From positions 21,246 through 85,245 of the forward strand of contig CACZFB010000005.1 in assembly GCA_902780305.1 (NCBI GenBank): DNA of 64,000 nt, in the 5' to 3' direction. The notes below the pieces were generated by a model. That model was not told where the DNA came from, did no database searches, and worked only from the letters and a program-made list of their open reading frames with translations. The position numbers were made by a program, and so were the translations under genes. This DNA comes from an uncultured Coriobacteriaceae bacterium. Lineage in GTDB: Bacteria; Actinomycetota; Coriobacteriia; Coriobacteriales; Atopobiaceae. Shown piece by piece: positions 1 through 7,301 of the stretch (within the stretch, counting starts at the first letter, position 1; every line of letters starts with the position of its first letter).

Positions 1-18
1 GATGACCCTGCACCCACA

Positions 19-429
19 GTGCGGTACGTGAGAGAAGTTACGAATGGCCACGTATTTGACATGAAGTTCATTGACCCTATCTTTCCCGAGGACCAGACTA
101 TCACTCGTGAGTTCTACATCGTGGGCATCAGGCATCATGCCGGTTGCTGCGGATCGGACTGCAATCGTCTTCCACGGGTCAAAGAGGGGGACGAGGTAAC
201 GCTGCGGCCAGAGCCTGACAACGCGTTCGACGAGTTTGCTCTTACGGTCCACACGCAGGAAGGGGAGATGCTTGGGTATATCCCGAGGTATTACAGCGAG
301 GGCATCTCGGCCAGGCTTGCCGTAGGGATGACGTATGAGTGCGAGGTAATCGAGATTGACCATGAGCATAACTGCGAGGTCTGTCTAAAGGTGCGGCTTT
401 CGATTCCGAGGGAAGAGCCGGCATCTTGA
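19..429 (+). CDS. HIRAN-domain protein (possibly 5'-partial)
   Basis: The product has 136 residues if it starts at the GTG at 19. The frame is open to the left edge of the window, so the true start may lie outside. Residues about 32-128 match the HIRAN domain: a leading FYIVGIRHH strand, a conserved RPEPDNAFDEFALTV segment and a GEMLGYIPR segment. HIRAN domains bind DNA ends in HLTF/Rad5 helicases and also occur alone in bacteria next to mobile and defence genes. No helicase or nuclease is fused here. The neighbouring genes to the right are accessory, which fits a role in DNA handling, but the partner is unknown. A cysteine and histidine cluster (HHAGCCGSDC) near residue 40 is an unusual addition inside the domain. 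Confidence 0.75.
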   Translation: MRYVREVTNGHVFDMKFIDPIFPEDQTITREFYIVGIRHHAGCCGSDCNRLPRVKEGDEVTLRPEPDNAFDEFALTVHTQEGEMLGYIPRYYSEGISARLAVGMTYECEVIEIDHEHNCEVCLKVRLSIPREEPAS

Positions 430-491
430 TGCGGCCACGCTTCTTTGAGCTTGACTGTCTGTACTAGACCATACCTAAGGGGCGGGCCTGC

Positions 492-872
492 ATGAGCATG
501 TACGACCGTGATTGGTACCGAGAGCTTATACGCGAAGAGCGAGAGCAAGCTCAGCGGCAAGAGCAAGGCAAACGGCAGGGGCAAGCCCGGCGGCGGGAGG
601 ACGCGACCGTAACGGGCAGTCTGGCCATTTTCGTTTGCACTGCCCTTACGCTTGCGTCGGTGGCCTTATCGTTGAGGGTTTTTGTGGGGGATCCATTGCC
701 TTCGATGGTTGCTGTTGCCGTCAACGCTTGCGCGTTTGTGATGGTCGGCAGAGAGAGGGTGCGTGGCCACAAGGGAATGGCGAGCGTGGTGGCACTGGTG
801 GTGAGCATGCTTGGATTCTCGTTTTCGTTTGTGCTTTCGTTCTTTCTTCTGTATGCCCGTTTGGGTGCGTGA
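492..872 (+). CDS. Small membrane protein of unknown function
   Basis: The product has 126 residues, with an AGG-containing purine-rich stretch upstream of the ATG. The first 40 residues are very hydrophilic and rich in Arg, Glu and Gln (repeated EQAQRQEQ-like segments), and they read as a charged cytoplasmic helix. Three hydrophobic stretches follow at about 43-62, 70-86 and 97-122. I recognise no domain. It lies 60 bases after the HIRAN gene on the same strand and could be co-transcribed with it. Its hydrophobic part is compositionally believable as protein, which is why I keep it over the longer frame that overlaps it. Confidence 0.55.
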   Translation: MSMYDRDWYRELIREEREQAQRQEQGKRQGQARRREDATVTGSLAIFVCTALTLASVALSLRVFVGDPLPSMVAVAVNACAFVMVGRERVRGHKGMASVVALVVSMLGFSFSFVLSFFLLYARLGA

Positions 873-1156
873 CGGCCAGGGGGGATTGCCGTCGGTTCCC
901 GTTGGCCGCGGCGATGGCTCGCGAGCTTGGCCGTGGCGGACAGCGGCCTCGTGTTGCCGGTAACCCGACACGTGCCCGGTTGCTCACTGCAGATGTAGAC
1001 GGAATCGCCACAGGCGAGAGTCTACGTTATGGAGCCAGAAGGGCAGCTAGACAACTTGCGGGCATGGTCTCGTGGGTGTCCGTTGATGCCGTCGGGGCCA
1101 CGGCATGGGATATTATTGGAACGCTATCCAGTTGGTCCCTCAAGGCGCGTCTCCCC
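873..1156. other. Gene-free stretch left of repeat copy A1
   Basis: I see no credible gene in these 284 bases. Long frames that cross it read through repeat A1 and have shadow-like composition. A short inverted repeat (GTAGAC/GTCTAC) sits near 996-1024. The last 25 bases resemble the left flank of repeat copy A2, so this edge belongs to a duplicated segment. Confidence 0.5.
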
Positions 1157-1363
1157 AAAAAGTGTATGCTCGGAGGCCGTTTCATTTGCCAAAACGGGGT
1201 TTGTGTACGAAATATCGGGCTCCGAAATTACGGGGTCGTAAAACCGCGCCCCCTACCTGCGGCTTTGCGGGGTGTCTTGCGGCCTATACGGCGATTTGAG
1301 CCTCCAAAACCGTACACAAACCCCAAAACGGCAAATGAAACGGCCTTCGAGCATACACTTTTT
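1157..1363 (+). repeat. Family A long palindromic element, copy A1
   Basis: This 207 bp element begins AAAAAGTGTATGCTCGGAGG and ends with the near-complement CTTCGAGCATACACTTTTT. Inside, GGGGTTTGTGTACG pairs with CGTACACAAACCCC, giving nearly continuous hairpin arms around a core containing CTACCTGCGGCTTTGCGGGG and TACGGCGATTTGAGCC. The other copies are at 5928, 15331, 22588 and 23879, all in this orientation. The 5' A-run and 3' T-run would let the transcript fold as a bidirectional terminator. The terminal repeats also fit a MITE. It abuts the 3' end of a hipA remnant. Confidence 0.9.
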
Positions 1364-1365
1364 GG

Positions 1366-1957
1366 CTGGTGGCCGGCAACCGCGTCCGTGAGCGACCATG
1401 CGGGCATGATTGGGGTGCCCTTGCCCGCTCGAGCGGCCGTCCCTATCCATGTTGCGCAGCATTGCCTCGCAGTTTGCGCTCACGGTTCGTACGAGCTCGG
1501 GACCTATCCTGTCAACTCCAGCGATATGTGCACTTGCGGTGACGACATCACCAACCTGCTCGAGTATGTCGCTTGCCAGCTGAGCCATGGCGGCGCGGCA
1601 CGCTTCGGAATCCAGGTTGTTGTTCGAGGCGAACCTGTCGATGTTCGATCCGGTTATCCTGCCGAACGCCTTCCCTCTCCCAATGGACATGGCCGCATGA
1701 CGTTGCTTGCGCGTCAGCGCCCAATAGGGCAGGACGCTCGCCACGTCATGAGGCGGCGCTAGGAATGTGTCGTCGGCATGCAGGTGCATGAGGGAATAGT
1801 TCTTTGCGTGGGCATCGGTAGCGCCAATCAGGTAGTTGAAGAGGAGGGCGCGAACGAAATCGGTGATGCTGCGTCGCGACTCGTCTGCGCTAAGTAGGTA
1901 AATAGTCTCCGAGGGAGTCGGTTCGTACTTCTACGGTGTCGGCGAGACGATACCTGG
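1366..1957 (-). pseudogene. hipA: hipBA remnant, hipA C-terminal part
   Basis: Reading right to left, a stub matching the first codons of the HipB gene at 6886 (the GGTATCGTC...GCCGACACCGTA segment, with two extra bases) runs into a TAG stop at about 1935. It then continues in frame into the C-terminal half of a HipA serine kinase. Visible HipA signatures are a TDAHAKNYSLM-like catalytic segment just upstream of 1790 and APPHDVASVLPYW just after. This is the activation/catalytic region of HipA-type toxins. The N-terminal half is missing and the 3' end runs into repeat A1. The gene cannot make a working toxin. The arrangement suggests a deletion from within hipB to the middle of hipA. Confidence 0.7.
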
Positions 1958-2008
1958 AAGTGCGCTAAGGTATGACCGTATGGTTATACTGACGGGTGAG
2001 GTTACGCA

Positions 2009-2692
2009 ATGGCAGAGTATGCGCTTATCGATGGCATTGAATGTGTGCTGGAGGAAGTGGTCGAGCACGCTGTCTCGGGTGAGCGCATTTGCATCTTTGC
2101 AACCACCACTGGTTCGCGCAGGTACGTTACGCATGACGAGTGGATCGAGGCCTCGGCTCGCTTTGAGTCCCATGCCCAGCAGTGGGGAATAGTTACTTCG
2201 CAAAGCCCACCCGCACAGAAGATCGCGCTCTTTCGCTCCCTCTTTCGTGGGCGCACCGACGTCTTTGCCCGCGGGTATCTCGGCAAGGATGGCAACATCC
2301 GCTATGGTCCCGTTTGCGCTCATGGGCGAACGAGCCAATGCCCGCGATGGACACGCGCGCGACGCGGCCTCAAGTGCTCGGATTGTCCCAACCGCGATTA
2401 CGTGCCGCTTTCCGACCATGACCTCAACAGGCACTTTACTGGCGCCGACCCAGAGTATCGCGACGTTGTTGGTCTCTACGTGCTGGATGCGGATTGCTGC
2501 ACCCATATATTGGTGGCCGACTTTGACAAGGACGGATGGCAGCAGGAGACGGTGCGATACTGCGCGTCGTGCGCCAAGCATGGTCTGATGCCAGCGGTGG
2601 AGCGCTCACGCTCTGGAAATGGTGCCCATGCGTGGCTCTTCTTTGCTGAGCCGGTAAGCGCCAAGCGAGCAACGCGTAGGCTTTGCCATTGA
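2009..2692 (+). pseudogene. N-terminal fragment of a TOTE-type archaeo-eukaryotic primase protein
   Basis: The product has 227 residues. From about residue 70 it follows the primase (AEP) module of TOTE conflict-system proteins: FRSLFRGRTDVFARG, a zinc-binding GLKCSDCPNRDYVPLSD segment, VVGLYVLDADCCTHILVADFD and VERSRSGNGAHAWLFFAEPV. The last two match the catalytic acidic strand and the SRSGNGAH signature. Full-length family members continue into helicase and nuclease domains. Here the frame ends abruptly at RRLCH just after the primase core, and no continuation is visible downstream in any frame. A TATACT -10 box at 1985-1990 and a GGGTGAGG ribosome site precede the ATG, so a truncated primase could still be made. 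I treat it as a remnant. Confidence 0.8.
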
Positions 2693-2849
2693 TTGGTTAT
2701 TCCAGAGCGAGCAGGCACACGCGCGGCAGACACGGACACGGAACGAGAAGCCCCGCCCCAGCTTTTCGCACTTGAGGTAGTTGAGGCGGACGAATAGGGG
2801 GTCGCCGGCCCCAGAGCGCGGCGCCGTGGGATCGCGTTGGTAGCGCTAG

Positions 2850-2889
2850 GCGACAATGTCGCGACACGAAAGCGACATCATGTCGCGTC
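2850..2889. repeat. Left direct repeat with TGTCGC palindromes
   Basis: GCGACAATGTCGCGACA at 2850 is followed 22 bases on by GCGACATCATGTCGC. The same two motifs with the same 22-base pitch recur at 4302-4341, so the gene between is flanked by direct repeats. This copy overlaps the stop codon of the ATPase gene. Confidence 0.75.
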
Positions 2890-4272
2890 TGTGTCGTCAC
2901 CGGTGTCGCGCAGGACGTACTGGCGGGCGTCGTTGAGTCTCACGTCGAGCTGTCCGCTGTCGCGCAATGATTTAATCCAGCGCTGCGCGGTTCTGATGGA
3001 AACGTCGCCCACCTTGGCGAGCTCGGAGGTGGTGAGGGATCCGTCGCGTTCTATGATCGACGCCACGAGGGCGAGGACCGCATCTTGCCCTGATCCTGCC
3101 GCCGTTCGCTCCACGGGCACGCTCGCGCGGAAGATGTCGCCGTCTACGAGTGTGGCGACGCGGCCGCTGTAGAGCCGCGAGAACTTGTCCAGGTTCCTCA
3201 TGCCGCTGCCCAGCTCCTCGGCGCGTCCTATATTGGCGAACACGTCGGCGATGGTGGGGTTCTTGGGCATCGGGTTGAAGTCGGAGAGCGTGATGCGCCC
3301 CTCGTAGAGCGCCCGGCTCGCGTTCTCGGTCCGGATGCCGCCGGCATCAATGATGAGCTTGGCAGGGAACGGGCTCATGAATTCGCGGTGGATGAGCAGG
3401 TTCGAGACGAGCTCGCGTACGATGATGTCTCGCGCGCTCTTGCGCTGGTCCCCGTCGAGTACGAACTTGTCGGGCAGGTGCTTCCTAGCGAAATCCGAGA
3501 GCAGGTCGTACGCCTCGATGAGGTTCGTCCTCACCACGAGTCGGTCGTCGTAGCGGTCGGTGTCGCTCATTCGGCATATGGCGTCTGTCTTGTAGGCAGG
3601 GCACACGTCACCTATGACGTCGTCGTCTCCCAGAAGGAGAATCGCGGCAAGCGTGAAGCCCTCCTCGCCGGTGGTCCTGTCCTTGGCGTAGAGCTTGGCG
3701 CTCCGCAGCATCGTGGCGTCGTTGAGAGAGCCCCAGTCGTGGTCGGGCCTCCTCGCGACGGCCATCTGGCGCATGCGTGCGATGAGGTCGGGACGGAGGT
3801 CCCCCATCCCCACGTAGGGGTAGATTCTGCGCTCGGAGAAGGTGTTCTGCTTTCTCAGGTACATAAGCGAAAGCTGGTCGACGCCCGCGATCTTCACGTC
3901 CGCGTCGGCGAGTCGGTCGTAGACGGTGCCCTTGTAGCTGTAGACGGCAGGTCCCATAGGCACCCACACACGGATGATCACCCTGTCGTCGTAGTTGACG
4001 TCCTCCATCTCCACGAGTGGGGCGGGACGGAAGACTTGCGGGTTGTTGAGCGTCTTTGCGATGCTTCGCTTGATGTCCCGTGTGGCGTTGCGGGCTACCC
4101 CCACAACGGTGCCGTCGTCCTCCACCCCGAGGAGGATGTTTCCTCCCTGGCGGTTCGCGAACGAGCAGACCGTCTCGAAGAAGTCCCTGTCGGGCTTGTT
4201 GCTGCAGCGCTTGTACTCCGTGGATATCCCCTCGCCTGCCCTAAGGTGGGCCTCGAGCTCCCGTTGGTCCAT
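2878..4272 (-). CDS. AlbA_2/Schlafen-type ATP-binding protein with C-terminal winged helix
   Basis: The product has 464 residues from the ATG at 4272, which has a GGGAGG ribosome site. An upstream in-frame ATG at 4323 lies in the operator region and is not preferred. The N-terminal AlbA_2 domain spans about residues 5-125 (TEYKRC, FANRQGGNILLGVEDDG). A GHKL-like C-terminal part follows, with RELVSNLLIHREF and EELGSGMRNLDK, as in RecG-like transcriptional regulators of the divergent AAA-4 group. Residues about 405-455 (SLTTSELAKVGDVSIRTAQR) form a winged helix-turn-helix. The family is linked to transcription control and nucleic-acid defence, and the exact role is open. Palindromic sites cover its promoter, so autoregulation through the winged helix is a reasonable inference. 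Confidence 0.8.
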   Translation of the reverse strand: MDQRELEAHLRAGEGISTEYKRCSNKPDRDFFETVCSFANRQGGNILLGVEDDGTVVGVARNATRDIKRSIAKTLNNPQVFRPAPLVEMEDVNYDDRVIIRVWVPMGPAVYSYKGTVYDRLADADVKIAGVDQLSLMYLRKQNTFSERRIYPYVGMGDLRPDLIARMRQMAVARRPDHDWGSLNDATMLRSAKLYAKDRTTGEEGFTLAAILLLGDDDVIGDVCPAYKTDAICRMSDTDRYDDRLVVRTNLIEAYDLLSDFARKHLPDKFVLDGDQRKSARDIIVRELVSNLLIHREFMSPFPAKLIIDAGGIRTENASRALYEGRITLSDFNPMPKNPTIADVFANIGRAEELGSGMRNLDKFSRLYSGRVATLVDGDIFRASVPVERTAAGSGQDAVLALVASIIERDGSLTTSELAKVGDVSIRTAQRWIKSLRDSGQLDVRLNDARQYVLRDTGDDTDAT

Positions 4273-4301
4273 TGCGCCTCCCGTCTCGTGACGTGTCGTA
4301 T

Positions 4302-4371
4302 GCGACAATGTCGCGACATACATGCGACACTATGTCGCCGTCAGTATAACCTATGCGGTGTCGCGACACAA
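4302..4371 (-). promoter_or_regulatory. Promoter and palindromic operators of the AlbA_2 gene
   Basis: On the minus strand a -35 box TTGTGT (4366-4371) and a -10 box TATACT (4343-4348) are separated by 17 bases. GTGTCGCGACAC (4358-4369) covers the -35 box. GCGACACTATGTCGC (4324-4338) and GCGACAATGTCGCGACA (4302-4318) lie over and after the expected transcription start. Three related palindromes on one promoter point to cooperative repression. Confidence 0.65.
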
Positions 4372-4456
4372 ATGAATGGTCATGGTGAGGAATCACACGG
4401 AACCTCATTGTTATCAACGGTTGAGTTCGCGACTCAACTAGATCGAGGAAGCTGCT

Positions 4457-4648
4457 TTGCAAGAAGTGATTCGCCGCCTGGACACCGCTCGCTCTTCCAG
4501 GCGGGCGAGACGGGCGCTAGGGATGATTGAGTCGTACCTTGCGCCGTTGGGCATGCGCGGTGAGGATCTGCTGGATTGCACGCTGCTTGTGGTGGGGCTG
4601 GCGGACTATGATGCGGCGGAGGAGTTCGTGTGCCGGTACGTGGGATGA
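4457..4648 (+). CDS. Possible small protein of unknown function
   Basis: A 63-residue frame starts at TTG 4457, preceded by GAGGAAGC, which could act as a weak ribosome site. The sequence is charged at the start (RRLDTARSSRRARRALG) and more hydrophobic in the middle, and I recognise no domain. It lies between the AlbA_2 promoter region and a strong palindrome that could terminate it. It may instead be a remnant of a larger gene. Confidence 0.3.
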   Translation: MQEVIRRLDTARSSRRARRALGMIESYLAPLGMRGEDLLDCTLLVVGLADYDAAEEFVCRYVG

Positions 4649-4661
4649 CGCTGCGCGATTG

Positions 4662-4729
4662 CGTTGGTAGCGTTTGGGGACGCATGACGACGTTTTTTGC
4701 CCCTCATGCGTCCCCAAACGCTACCAACG
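4662..4729. repeat. Family E palindrome (26 bp perfect arms)
   Basis: The arms CGTTGGTAGCGTTTGGGGAC+GCATGA and their exact complement are separated by a 16-base T-rich loop. A second, imperfect relative (GGATGGTAGTATTTCGGGAC with a mismatched complement) follows at 4735-4803. A half-site, GCGTTGGTAGCG, occurs at 2834. These resemble the other intergenic palindromes of the window in size and GC content. Confidence 0.8.
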
Positions 4730-4924
4730 TAGAAGGATGGTAGTATTTCGGGACACATAGGGGCCTCAGGAGCGTCCCATCTGTCCCCAAATGCTGCCAT
4801 CCTACCGCTCTGCCGGTAGTCCACAGCCCATCGAATTGAAGAACTCAATCCTTGGAGAGCTTTTGGACCTTCGTCGCGCCCTTTGACGAGTCCCATGACT
4901 CCGATTGCAATTTGCCTACCACGT

Positions 4925-5254
4925 TTACGATGGCTGCTCGAGCCGCCGATCGAAATCCCTGCGGGCATAGAGCACGCGGACTACGGTGACCGTCTCGTCC
5001 TCCTCGGATACCCAGAAGAAAGCCAGATAGTTTCCCACCCTGAGCTTGCGATACTCGTGCTTGAGCGGCCTGATAGGCGCATGGGCTGGACAGCGCGTTG
5101 GGAGATGTCCGAGTGATGCGATGCCTTTGGTCAAGTCCTGAGCCAGTTTTTGAGCAGCAGAGGGGTTCTTGAGCTCGCCCGCGACGTAACCAACGATGTC
5201 TTCCATATCATGTAATGCAGCTGGCTGTACGATTACCCTGTAGTTGATGGGCAT
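4925..5254 (-). CDS. ParE/RelE-family toxin
   Basis: The 109-residue product has the ParE/RelE fold signature: an N-terminal YRVIVQPAALHDMEDIVGYV helix-strand start, a central PTRCP segment, and the C-terminal strands EYRKLRVGNYLAFFWVSEEDETVTVVRVLYARRDF. ParE members poison DNA gyrase, while RelE members cut mRNA on the ribosome. The sequence does not settle which applies. The gene begins 2 bases after the stop of the antitoxin gene and forms a standard two-gene toxin-antitoxin operon with it. It appears intact. Confidence 0.88.
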   Translation of the reverse strand: MPINYRVIVQPAALHDMEDIVGYVAGELKNPSAAQKLAQDLTKGIASLGHLPTRCPAHAPIRPLKHEYRKLRVGNYLAFFWVSEEDETVTVVRVLYARRDFDRRLEQPS

Positions 5255-5256
5255 GG

Positions 5257-5538
5257 CTATCCTGCCTTGGAGACGGAATCGATGCGGGCGCGCAGCTTGG
5301 CAAGCACCTCGTCTGGAGAGTAGCGCTCCTCCGTGAGCGTGGCCTCGACCTCCGCCTCACGCAGGGCGGTATAGACCTCGCTCTCAAAGGCAAGCGCTTC
5401 GTAGGCATCCATGCTCATAACAACCATGTCGCCGGATCCGTTCTTCGTGAGGAAAACGGGTCGCCCCGTCTCGTGAACGTCTTGCGAGATACTCGCAAAG
5501 TTGTTGCGGAGGTCCGACACGGGCCTGATGCTCTTCAT
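5257..5538 (-). CDS. Phd/YefM-family antitoxin
   Basis: The 93-residue product starts at the ATG at 5538, with GAGGGAAAGAGG as ribosome site. A longer frame upstream crosses the operator and is rejected. The N-terminus, MKSIRPVSDLRNNFASISQDV, followed by PVFLTKNGSGDMVVMSMDAYE, is the classic Phd/YefM DNA-binding fold. The C-terminal part (about 60-93) is charged and should be the disordered toxin-neutralising tail. It should bind the palindrome in its own promoter and the ParE/RelE toxin encoded next to it. Confidence 0.9.
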   Translation of the reverse strand: MKSIRPVSDLRNNFASISQDVHETGRPVFLTKNGSGDMVVMSMDAYEALAFESEVYTALREAEVEATLTEERYSPDEVLAKLRARIDSVSKAG

Positions 5539-5561
5539 GGTAATCCTCTTTCCCTCAAAGC

Positions 5562-5577
5562 TATCATAATTATGATA
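5562..5577. promoter_or_regulatory. Operator palindrome of the phd-parE operon
   Basis: TATCATAATTATGATA is a perfect 16 bp palindrome 24 bases upstream of the antitoxin ATG. It is AT-rich in an otherwise GC-rich region, as expected for a Phd-type autoregulatory operator. Confidence 0.75.
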
Positions 5578-5579
5578 AC

Positions 5580-5927
5580 ACAAGGGAGACTGCTGGGTGA
5601 CGAGGTGGTCGTGCGGGGTATTGTCCGCGCATGTGCGAATGAAACGGGATTTGAGCATACACCTGACGGCTGGCTGCCGTGGTCAAGGGTGTGGCTGTGG
5701 CCACCCTGTTCCTGCTTGGCGCGATGATTGCGCCGCGTAGCGTAAAAACCCGAGCGACTCGGCAACAAATGTTCCAACGGAGGTCGTGTCGCAAGACGCG
5801 GATAGCAAGCGGACAACGCGGGCAGTCAATCGTCGTTTAGCCAGCCAGGCCCTCCGCCAGGATGCGGAGAGCAACCATGATTCACCACTGAAAAGTCATG
5901 GCTCGGGCCCTCAGGACGCGTCTCACG
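5580..5927. other. Gene-poor decayed stretch
   Basis: No intact gene is visible. Near 5632-5690 a degenerate copy of the right end of repeat family A can be made out (GAAACGGG, then TTTGAGCATACAC, then GGCTGGCTGCCG), which looks like an old eroded insertion. A short hydrophobic frame (VAVATLFLLGAMIAP) at about 5682-5735 may be a fragment of a membrane protein gene. The last 25 bases match the left flank of repeat A1. Confidence 0.45.
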
Positions 5928-6134
5928 AAAAAGTGTATGCCCGAAGGCCGTTTCATTTGCCAAAACGGGGTTTGTGTACGAAATATCGGGCTCCGAAATC
6001 ACGGGGTCGTAAAACCGCGCCATCTACCTGCGGCTTTGCGGGGTGTCTTGCGGCCCATACGGCGATTCGAGCCTCCAAAACCGTACACAAACCCCAAAAC
6101 GGCGAATGAAACAGCCCCTGAGCATACACTTTTT
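5928..6134 (+). repeat. Family A long palindromic element, copy A2
   Basis: This is a 207 bp copy with the same arms and core as A1, differing at a handful of positions (for example GCCCGAAGG in place of GCTCGGAGG in the left arm). It is followed by about 73 bases (6135-6207) that also follow A1 almost base for base, so A1 and A2 sit inside a larger duplicated segment that includes the end of hipA. Confidence 0.9.
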
Positions 6135-6623
6135 GGCTGGTGGCCGGCAACCGCGTCCGTGAGCGACCATGCGGGCATGATCGGGGTGCCATTGCCCGCT
6201 CGAGCGCGCGTCCCGCCACCTGTGCCTGCACGCCGGCCCGGTCCGCGGGCGTGAGTATCCACACTACCAAAGGCCCACGATTGGCGCTAAATCTGGATGA
6301 TCCCGACCGCAATGGCCTGAGCGTTCCAATCGACCAGACGCGATGACATGAGATAGGCTCGTAGTCTCCCTCTTGGGCAAGCACCGACGCGACGTCGAGT
6401 GGCGAACAGATCTGCACAGCGCCCGGGCAATCTCTCCCGAAGTATTCCAGCAGTTCGAAGGGGTTGGTCGCACTGCATGATGCCTCGCGTGCCATGCTCT
6501 GCCGTACGCGGGAGTTGTCGGGAAGCAATCCCTCTATCCATGGGACGAGGACGTCGGTATAAAACGGGCCGCTTCCCACTGGCATGCGTACCGAAAGGCA
6601 GGGCCCCGTGTATGCCGTGTCAG
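6135..6623 (-). pseudogene. hipA: hipA remnant, N-terminal part joined to C-terminal tail
   Basis: From about 6620 downward the minus strand encodes the HipA N-subdomain region: LSVRMPVGSGPFYTDVLV, GLLPDNSRVRQSMARE, NPFELLEYFGRDCPGAVQI. It lacks the usual first 40 or so residues. After about residue 75 the match is lost through frame disruption. The final 70 bases correspond to the 3' tail of the other hipA remnant at 1366-1440, so the catalytic middle has been deleted. Repeat A2 follows directly. The adjacent hipB is intact, leaving an orphan antitoxin. Confidence 0.65.
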
Positions 6624-6886
6624 AGTGGAAGCTCGCGTGCTACTCGCGCGTCCTCTTCCGCGTGGGGTGTCACTCCGCGACGGGGGACGAAGCTTATCTC
6701 GAGCCCCAAGGCATCCAGTACCTGACTGATGGTTTTCAGCTGCATGCCTTGGTTGTTGCCGTTCTCTAGGTTGACCACCGTGTGTCGGGAGACCCCGGCG
6801 CGCTCTGCCAGCTCTCGCTGTGACAGACCCACGCGCGTGCGGTGGTGATATACGGTGTCGGCGACGATACCTGCGGTGTCTGTCAT
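6620..6886 (-). CDS. hipB: HipB-like XRE antitoxin/repressor
   Basis: The 88-residue product has a clear XRE helix-turn-helix at about residues 15-70 (RTRVGLSQRELAERAGVSRH, then VLDALGLEISFVPR), the usual HipB layout. HipB binds promoter palindromes and holds HipA toxin inactive. The toxin gene downstream is truncated, so this protein is probably an orphan repressor here. A palindrome lies just upstream of its start. The gene itself shows no frameshift, and its first codons match the fragment fused to the other hipA remnant at 1937-1957. Confidence 0.85.
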   Translation of the reverse strand: MTDTAGIVADTVYHHRTRVGLSQRELAERAGVSRHTVVNLENGNNQGMQLKTISQVLDALGLEISFVPRRGVTPHAEEDARVARELPL

Positions 6887-6900
6887 GATTCCCCCTGGCT

Positions 6901-6922
6901 GATGTTCATGTTTATGAACATC
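6901..6922. promoter_or_regulatory. Operator-like palindrome upstream of hipB
   Basis: GATGTTCAT and ATGAACATC are perfect 9 bp arms around GTTT, 15 bases upstream of the hipB start. The position fits a HipB autoregulatory operator. Confidence 0.65.
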
Positions 6923-7094
6923 CTAGCACAGATTTGCACAGTAGCCGTGGGCCGGCAGGACGCGGTGCCGTAGATGGACTCTGGTATGTCTCCTAGCCGG
7001 ACGTTGAACATACGCTGCCTCTCTTGGTGGGAATTGCTCGCAAACGCCCGGCTGGAAGGGCGTGCTGCTATACTGACATCTGAGAGGAGCCAGC

Positions 7095-7301
7095 ATGAGA
7101 ATTTGGTGTGACGCACACGACAACCTCATCACCGACGAGCAACTCATTCGCTATGTGGCCACGTTCGGCAGCCTGTCTGCCGCCCTCGAGGAGGGTGACG
7201 TGCGTCTTGTCACCTCTTCCGACGAACTTGCGAATCCCGTCGAGGCCCCGAAGCGGGACGGAAGGAGGCGGTCCCATGCGCCCCTCTCTACGTACCTCTG
7301 A
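7095..7301 (+). CDS. Small protein encoded upstream of and overlapping fic
   Basis: The 68-residue product has a strong GAGAGGAG ribosome site and a TATACT -10 box at 7069-7074. The first 50 residues (MRIWCDAHDNLITDEQLIRY onwards) look like a compact folded unit. The last 18 are basic and overlap the start of fic in another frame. Many Fic toxins are preceded by a small antitoxin with an S/TxxxEG/N motif. The closest segment here, SAALEE, does not match it, and the Fic protein carries its own inhibitory motif. A partner or regulatory role is therefore only an inference from gene order. Confidence 0.6.
   Translation: MRIWCDAHDNLITDEQLIRYVATFGSLSAALEEGDVRLVTSSDELANPVEAPKRDGRRRSHAPLSTYL

Noticed and set aside
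512..1762. A 416-codon plus-strand frame across the small membrane gene, repeat A1 and the hipA remnant
   Set aside because: It reads through the repeat and antisense to hipA, its composition is Arg/Gly/Ala-rich like a shadow frame, and it has no ribosome site or domain.
2693..2877. A minus-strand coding fragment (GDPLFVRLNYLKCEKLGRGF-like) between the primase remnant and the AlbA_2 gene
   Set aside because: It is short, has no start or ribosome site and matches no family I can name. It may be debris of a lost gene.
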